Shown here piece after piece: positions 59,749 to 64,000 of a DNA stretch of 64,000 nt. Position 1 is the first letter of the stretch, and the number at the start of each line of letters is the position of its first letter. This DNA comes from Polaromonas sp. OV174 (lineage in GTDB: Bacteria > Pseudomonadota > Gammaproteobacteria > Burkholderiales > Burkholderiaceae_C): the NCBI RefSeq assembly GCF_900112285.1, contig NZ_FOKZ01000002.1, positions 186,001 to 250,000 of the forward strand, read 5' to 3'. The notes under the pieces were generated by a model. It was not told the DNA's origin. It saw nothing but the letters and a program-made list of their open reading frames with translations, and ran no database searches. The position numbers and the translations under genes were made by a program.

Positions 59749-60660
59749 TCAAACCGTCGCTGGCCTGCTGCTGCGTCCAAAACGCAGCTCGCTGACCAGC
59801 ACCGCCAACACAATCATGGCGCCCCCCGTCAGGCCCCACAGACCCAGCCGCTCACCCGCCATGGCGCCCACCAGCGCAGCCCATACCGGCTCCATGGCGT
59901 AGATCAGGGTGGCGCGTGTCGCCGAGACGAAGCGCTGGGCCCAGTTCATGCCGAACTGGATCAGAGCCGACGCCAAGGCCAGGGCGCCCACGCAGGCGAA
60001 CAAGCCCGGTGTGAAACTCGGCACGGGCTCCTGGATGCCGGCCGCAGCAAGCAAGGCCAGCACACCGGCCACCAGCAGCGGTACAAAGGCAAGGCGGCGC
60101 GGATCACAACGCGGGCTGAAGTGCGCAATCAATAAGATCTCGGCGGCAATCGCGATGGTCCCCAGCATCGTCAGGATTTCCCCTTTGCCCAGGGTCAAGC
60201 TCATGCTGCCTGGGCTGGCCAGCAGGGTCAGGCCGACAAAGGCCAGCGCAATCCCGATCGCCGCGCCCGCCGTGGGCCATTTTCGGAACCACAACAGTTG
60301 CAGCACCGGCACCAAGGGCACATACAGAGCCGCCAGAAAGGCCGATTTGCTGCTGGAAATGCTCTGCAGCCCAAGCGTCTGCAAGGTGTAGGCAAAAAAC
60401 AGGTTGATGCCCATCAAGCTGCCGGCGATGTACTCGATGCGCGTGATGCCCCTCAGTTTTCCCCGCAGCACGGCGGCGAGCAAAAGGGCCGCAATGAGGA
60501 ATCGAGCCCCCACCAGGGTATAGGCCCCGCTCCATTGCAAGGCCGTCTGGACGACCAGGAATGTGCCACCCCAGACAAAGGTGATCAGCACCAGGATGGA
60601 CTGCGCAAACAAGGTCGAAGAGGCGCTGCGGGCTGCTGATGACAAGAGAAAGTCTTTCAA
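59749..60660 (-). CDS. EamA-type (DMT) membrane transporter
   Basis: The 303-residue protein has about ten helices and two EamA halves (ILVLITFVWGGTFLVVQTAL, YTLVGARFLIAALLLAAVLR; ALVGAMAGERLGLWGLTGGA, ATLIYAMEPVWAALVGAMAG). Such transporters export amino acids or metabolites; the substrate is unknown. It converges with crcB, with five bases between stops. Confidence 0.9.
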   Translation of the reverse strand: MKDFLLSSAARSASSTLFAQSILVLITFVWGGTFLVVQTALQWSGAYTLVGARFLIAALLLAAVLRGKLRGITRIEYIAGSLMGINLFFAYTLQTLGLQSISSSKSAFLAALYVPLVPVLQLLWFRKWPTAGAAIGIALAFVGLTLLASPGSMSLTLGKGEILTMLGTIAIAAEILLIAHFSPRCDPRRLAFVPLLVAGVLALLAAAGIQEPVPSFTPGLFACVGALALASALIQFGMNWAQRFVSATRATLIYAMEPVWAALVGAMAGERLGLWGLTGGAMIVLAVLVSELRFGRSSRPATV

Positions 60661-60752
60661 GACAAAACCGGCTATCTTGCCTCAAGATGGCCGCTCTAGA
60701 CGCTTGAGCCCAGACGACAAAAAACCAAGGCCAATTTTCCTCACCCAGCAAC

Positions 60753-61283
60753 TCAAGCCGGACCCAGCCCTATGGGCGCTGGCGCGCTCATCAAGATGCG
60801 GGTAAAGAGTCGGGCATAGGCGGGATCAGGCGGGTACTTGCCGGTCAGCGGGTCGCAGTTTTTCTCGAACGCGGCGTCCAGCTCTTTCCAGTCGCCATCG
60901 TTCAGCAGCTTTTCGGCGGCGGGCAGGATCACGCTTTCTTCCAGCTTCATGTGCGCCAGGTAAAAGTCAACATAGCGCGTGCACTGCTCCAAAAACGCGG
61001 GTTTGCGCGACTCGCCCAAGAGCTCCCATGCCAACAGCAGATGCTGCAGTTCGCGCGCCGTCTTTTCGCCGCTCATGTGATCGCGTTCGAGTTGCGCCAC
61101 GGTGTCCATCACCGACGGGTCGGCACGCACCACGCGCGGAAACAGCAGGTCTGACTCCTTGGGGTGATGCAGTTGCTCGGGGAACTCATCGATGTAGAAC
61201 AGCATGGCCCGCAACACCTCGAAGAACTGCTGCGGGCTGTCCCTGGGGCCGCGCTCGGCCATCATGCGCATGGAGCGCAGCAT
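60753..61283 (-). CDS. hemerythrin HHE-like protein, start uncertain
   Basis: The 176-residue reading (ATG at 61283) contains FYIDEFPEQLHHPKESDLLF, LERDHMSGEKTARELQHLLL and FYLAHMKLEESVILPAAEKL, three of the four helices of an HHE-type bundle. The frame stays open upstream and encodes KHDSLQIIRDEHSSLAAML, the expected first helix with its metal ligands, but no ATG, GTG or TTG precedes it in frame. A rare start codon, or an upstream frameshift, may be involved. It may bind di-iron and oxygen or NO. Confidence 0.78.
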   Translation of the reverse strand: MLRSMRMMAERGPRDSPQQFFEVLRAMLFYIDEFPEQLHHPKESDLLFPRVVRADPSVMDTVAQLERDHMSGEKTARELQHLLLAWELLGESRKPAFLEQCTRYVDFYLAHMKLEESVILPAAEKLLNDGDWKELDAAFEKNCDPLTGKYPPDPAYARLFTRILMSAPAPIGLGPA

Positions 61284-61461
61284 GGCGGCGAGTGAGGAAT
61301 GCTCGTCGCGGATGATTTGCAGGCTGTCGTGTTTGATGGCGGGCTCCAGGAGACTATTGGCAATAACGCCAAGAATGCCTGATTCGGCCCGCCCAGACCC
61401 TGACGAAGATCAAGCCTCCTGCAGCTTTTCTCAAGGCTGCGGCAACGCCACCTGGCCAGGC

Positions 61462-61932
61462 TCAGTGCTTGTGCATGCCATGCGGATCAGCCTTGCCTGC
61501 GCCGGGTGCCGCCGTGCTGACGGGCATGGCGATCTCCAGCTTGCTTTCCTTGCCTTGGGCATCCCTGAAGCGTAGGGTCAGCGGCACCGTGCCGCCTTTG
61601 GCCAAGGCCTGCTTCAGGTCCATCAACATCAGGTGGTAGCCGCCTGGCTTGAGTTCCACGGTTTTGCCGGCCGGCAAATCGAGCACAGGCACGGCCCGCA
61701 TCTTCATCACATCGCCCTCCAGCTTCATCTCATGCACCTCGGCAACGCCGGCCACGGGGGTCTCAGCCCCCACCAGTTGGGTGTTGGCCTGGGCGGTGAT
61801 CTTCATGAAGGCGCCGCTGCCTTTTTGTCCTGCCACGGTGCTGCGCACCCAGGCGTCCTTGACGTCTACCGTTTGCGCATGGAGAGCGCCGCAAGCCAGT
61901 GCCATGCAGGCGGCCAGTAATTTGAGTTTCAT
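61462..61932 (-). CDS. periplasmic copper chaperone PCu(A)C family
   Basis: The 156-residue protein has a signal peptide (LKLLAACMALACGALHAQTV) and the PCu(A)C copper motif: EVHEMKLEGDVMKMRAVPVL and PGGYHLMLMDLKQALAKG (H-x-M...M...H-x-M pattern). It delivers Cu(I) to cytochrome oxidase. The mature part repeats that of the neighbour (61998-62975) closely, so the two arose by duplication. Confidence 0.93.
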   Translation of the reverse strand: MKLKLLAACMALACGALHAQTVDVKDAWVRSTVAGQKGSGAFMKITAQANTQLVGAETPVAGVAEVHEMKLEGDVMKMRAVPVLDLPAGKTVELKPGGYHLMLMDLKQALAKGGTVPLTLRFRDAQGKESKLEIAMPVSTAAPGAGKADPHGMHKH

Positions 61933-61997
61933 GGTGTGTCCCTGTCAGTTAAATAAAAAAGTAAGGCTGGGCCGACTCGGCATCGGCCCCTTTTGCC

Positions 61998-62975
61998 TTA
62001 GTGCTGATGAGCGCTGTGATCTGGCTCGCCGGCCTTGCCGGCCGCAGCCGATGCGCCCGGCGCTGCGGCCGCCACCGGCACATTGAGCTCGACCCGGCTC
62101 TCTTGCCCTTTTGCATCCTTGAAGTGCAGGCTCAGCGCCACGCTGCTGCCAGCGGCCAGCGGCTGCTTCAGATCCATCAGCATCACATGGTAGGCGCCGG
62201 ACTTGAGCTCCAGCGTTTTGCCGGCCGGCAAATCCAGGCTGGGGACACGGCGCATTTTCATGACATCGCCGTCCATCTTCATTTCATGCACTTCGGCCAC
62301 ACCCGCCACCGGCGAGGAAATACCGACCAGTCGCGTCGCGGTCCGGGCCGTGATCTTCATGTAAGCACCGCTGCCTGTCTGGCCCGGCACCGTGGCACGC
62401 ACCCAGGCATCCTTGACCTGAACCGGCTGGCCCAGATCGGCCTTGGCCACCGGGTCGGTGACTTCCAGCAAGGCGGCCGGCGATTTCAGGCCTTTGGCGG
62501 AGGCGCCCGATGCCGGCACCTCGCTCCAGTCCATGCTACCGCTCTCGCAGGTCTGCAGCACCTTGAACCACAGCGGCCCGGCCGTCTCGGGCAGCTTGCC
62601 GCGCAGCATGAATTCGTCAAAGTGGGCATCCTGCAGCGCCGCATCCTTGGAGGCCGCCGTCCAGCTCACCACCGTCACGTCCTCCGTGACCGGCTTGCCG
62701 TGGTTGTCATAGGGCTTGGCCAGTTTGCCAAGCTTGGTGGTGAGGGTCCAGCCGGCCTTGGGATAGGGCTTGGCACCCTGAAAGCCGGCCGGAATCTGCA
62801 CCGTGATGCCGGTCGTGGCCGAGCCCTGGCAGCCATGACCGACCTGGAACACCGCCTTGTAGTTGCTGCCTGCCGGCGCGCTCTTCTCTTCCAGACCAAT
62901 ATGAGAAAAAGCCGGGATAGCCAGCATGCAGGCTGCGGTAGTCGCTATATTTTTGATAGTAATTGAGGAGATCAT
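61998..62975 (-). CDS. YcnI-PCu(A)C fusion, periplasmic copper protein
   Basis: The 325-residue protein has a signal peptide (NIATTAACMLAIPAFSHIGL) followed by a YcnI/DUF1775 domain (about 25-175; HIGLEEKSAPAGSNYKAVFQ with N-terminal copper His, VGHGCQGSATTGITVQIPAG). A PCu(A)C domain follows (about 185-310; VAEVHEMKMDGDVMKMRRVP, SGAYHVMLMDLKQPLAAG). A His-containing tail (DHSAHQH) may add a binding site. Both domains handle copper for oxidase assembly. It lies just upstream of the single-domain paralogue. Confidence 0.93.
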   Translation of the reverse strand: MISSITIKNIATTAACMLAIPAFSHIGLEEKSAPAGSNYKAVFQVGHGCQGSATTGITVQIPAGFQGAKPYPKAGWTLTTKLGKLAKPYDNHGKPVTEDVTVVSWTAASKDAALQDAHFDEFMLRGKLPETAGPLWFKVLQTCESGSMDWSEVPASGASAKGLKSPAALLEVTDPVAKADLGQPVQVKDAWVRATVPGQTGSGAYMKITARTATRLVGISSPVAGVAEVHEMKMDGDVMKMRRVPSLDLPAGKTLELKSGAYHVMLMDLKQPLAAGSSVALSLHFKDAKGQESRVELNVPVAAAAPGASAAAGKAGEPDHSAHQH

Positions 62976-63158
62976 GATCGATCTTTCGGTATTGATTTTT
63001 TTGACTGATGGCCTCGCTCAAACTATCCCGCAGATCGACATGTAGATCTGCCAACAAGGACATGAGGAGGCCAGATGAAATTTCTTGACTCGGAACAGAA
63101 CAAGGCGTGCCAAGCCTTGCGTTGCACACACCAGCAGCCCCGGCAGAGGCGCTTCAGT

Positions 63159-63536
63159 TCAGAGTGCGGGAGGCCCGCGGCTAAAGGGCAGCCCGGGAAT
63201 GGATGCGGCCAGGTTGGCCGGAACATCAAGCGCAGCGACCTGTTGGTCGAGATAACTTGGAATGACGGCAAGCGACAAGGGCGGTGGCAGCAGCCCCATG
63301 GAGGCGCACCAGTCGCAATGCGAGCCCGCTGGCGGCAACTCGCCAGCGCCACCATCGGCCTGACTCGTCGAAGCCATGTTGGCACTGCACAAGCCACCCA
63401 GCTTGCCAGTGCGCACCTCTTCGGCCAGCAGAGATGCCGGCGCCAGCAGCGCCGACAGCACGGCCAGGAAGCTCAAGAAAGCTGCCAGGCGTGCCCACAC
63501 CGATAGCGGTGGGCGAGATGAGGGAGAGCGGGTCAC
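63159..63536 (-). CDS. DUF2946-type periplasmic protein
   Basis: The 125-residue protein (GTG start at 63536) has a hydrophobic N-terminus (ARLAAFLSFLAVLSALLAPA) and the HCDWC motif near the middle (AGSHCDWCASMGLLPPPL), as in DUF2946 proteins that accompany copper genes. The reading frame extends upstream, but that part overlaps another gene's end. It probably binds metal in the periplasm and is likely part of the copper set downstream. Confidence 0.72.
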   Translation of the reverse strand: MTRSPSSRPPLSVWARLAAFLSFLAVLSALLAPASLLAEEVRTGKLGGLCSANMASTSQADGGAGELPPAGSHCDWCASMGLLPPPLSLAVIPSYLDQQVAALDVPANLAASIPGLPFSRGPPAL

Positions 63537-63591
63537 GAGGCAATTATAAGAAGCTGGGCTCGCCCCCATGCCCGGCTCAGGCCGCCTGCGT

Positions 63592-64000
63592 TCAGGGCGA
63601 AGCAAACCCCAGTCGGACAAACACGGCCTGGGCCGGCGGCGACAGCAAGTACTGGGCGAACTGCGTGGCCGCCGCATCGCCGCTGCGCGCGGTCAGCCCA
63701 TAAGCCGCACTCACCTGCAAGGCCGGCGGCAGCTCGACCACCTTCAGGCGCGGCAGCGTTTTGCGCGCCGATATGGCATTGGTGCAATAGGTCAGGAGGA
63801 TGTCGGCGCGGCCCTCGCTCATCAGCCACTCGTAAGTGCCCCGCCCTGCCGGCGGCTGGGGCGCCGCCGGGGAACCGGTGAGCTTGAGGGCCTTGGCATC
63901 GAGCGCCGCATAAGCGCCGGGCTGCACGCTTTCGGCCCGGCGAAACAGCTCCCACGCGTAGTCGCCCGAAGGATCGGCCTTGGGCGTGGAGGTGCCCAGG
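63592..64000 (-). CDS. periplasmic (molybdate-type) substrate-binding protein, C-terminal part
   Basis: The gene runs off the right edge; 136 codons are present. The visible part shows GTSTPKADPSGDYAWELFRR, YEWLMSEGRADILLTYCTNA and TQFAQYLLSPPAQAVFVRLG, the pattern of ModA-like binding proteins (DPSGDYAW loop and C-terminal LLSPEAQ helix). The ligand, molybdate or another oxyanion, is not certain. It belongs to an ABC importer whose other genes would be to the right. Confidence 0.85.
   Translation of the reverse strand, partial: LGTSTPKADPSGDYAWELFRRAESVQPGAYAALDAKALKLTGSPAAPQPPAGRGTYEWLMSEGRADILLTYCTNAISARKTLPRLKVVELPPALQVSAAYGLTARSGDAAATQFAQYLLSPPAQAVFVRLGFASP

Noticed and set aside
1..64000. 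CRISPR arrays, rRNA operons, insertion sequences
   Set aside because: No spaced direct-repeat array, no rRNA sequence and no transposase gene were seen. The dispersed repeats present are short and have no transposase in the window.

Overview
The window is GC-rich DNA from a betaproteobacterium, most likely a member of the Comamonadaceae (Polaromonas/Rhodoferax-like). Four things support this: a fused aroA-cmk gene; the order gyrA - DUF2059 - serC - pheA - tyrA - aroA/cmk - rpsA - ihfB - lapA - lapB - rfaE1 - hldD; a tmRNA whose tag reads ANDERFALAA; and two families of short dispersed repeats of the kind I associate with that family. The assignment comes from recall, not from a database search.

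1 to about 16.4 kb is the early half of a lambdoid prophage. Leftward genes (1-3469) encode a Cro-like protein, regulators, an antirepressor and O/P-like replication proteins. The LexA/CI-like repressor (3552-4280) points right and is followed, in the position of lambda rex, by accessory genes: a zinc-ribbon membrane protein, a small membrane protein, a secreted thermonuclease, a DUF6978 + DUF1828 pair and a small conserved protein. A second promoter near 7600 carries the same operators as the repressor/cro region. It starts a rightward operon with a long, highly structured untranslated leader, then an HNH endonuclease, small early genes, RecT, a YqaJ exonuclease, an RdgC-Dcm chimera, an ASCH protein and an AlpA/excisionase-like protein. 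No integrase and no structural genes are visible; the phage continues to the left.

16.5-34 kb is chromosome: xth, a gamma-glutamyltransferase with a Bug-type binding protein and a LysR regulator, then the nitrogen-control block glnA - DUF4124 - ntrB - ntrC with a sigma-54 promoter and NtrC sites before glnA. Next are a MoaB/CinA-type protein, an EI24 membrane protein, a sterol-desaturase-like enzyme, a polysaccharide deacetylase, a YVTN propeller protein, a molybdopterin-domain protein, rsuA and a DUF2726 protein. Repeats here have entered or abut several genes. At 34.1-35.0 kb the tmRNA gene has a decayed integrase C-terminus next to its 3' end, the scar of an older insertion.

35-52.3 kb holds gph, ubiG, an OmpA-type protein and the gyrA-to-hldD block (DNA topology, serine/aromatic amino acid synthesis, ribosomal protein S1, IHF-beta, LPS assembly control and heptose synthesis), ending in a ComEA-like protein with a histone-H1-like tail. 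A fragment resembling the 5' end of hldD lies directly before the intact gene.

52.4-64 kb has an Mrp-type cation/proton antiporter operon (A/B fused, C, D, E, F, G), a DinB protein, a CrcB/Fluc fluoride channel, an EamA transporter, a hemerythrin-like protein, two copper-chaperone genes (one a YcnI-PCu(A)C fusion), a DUF2946 protein and the end of a periplasmic substrate-binding protein.
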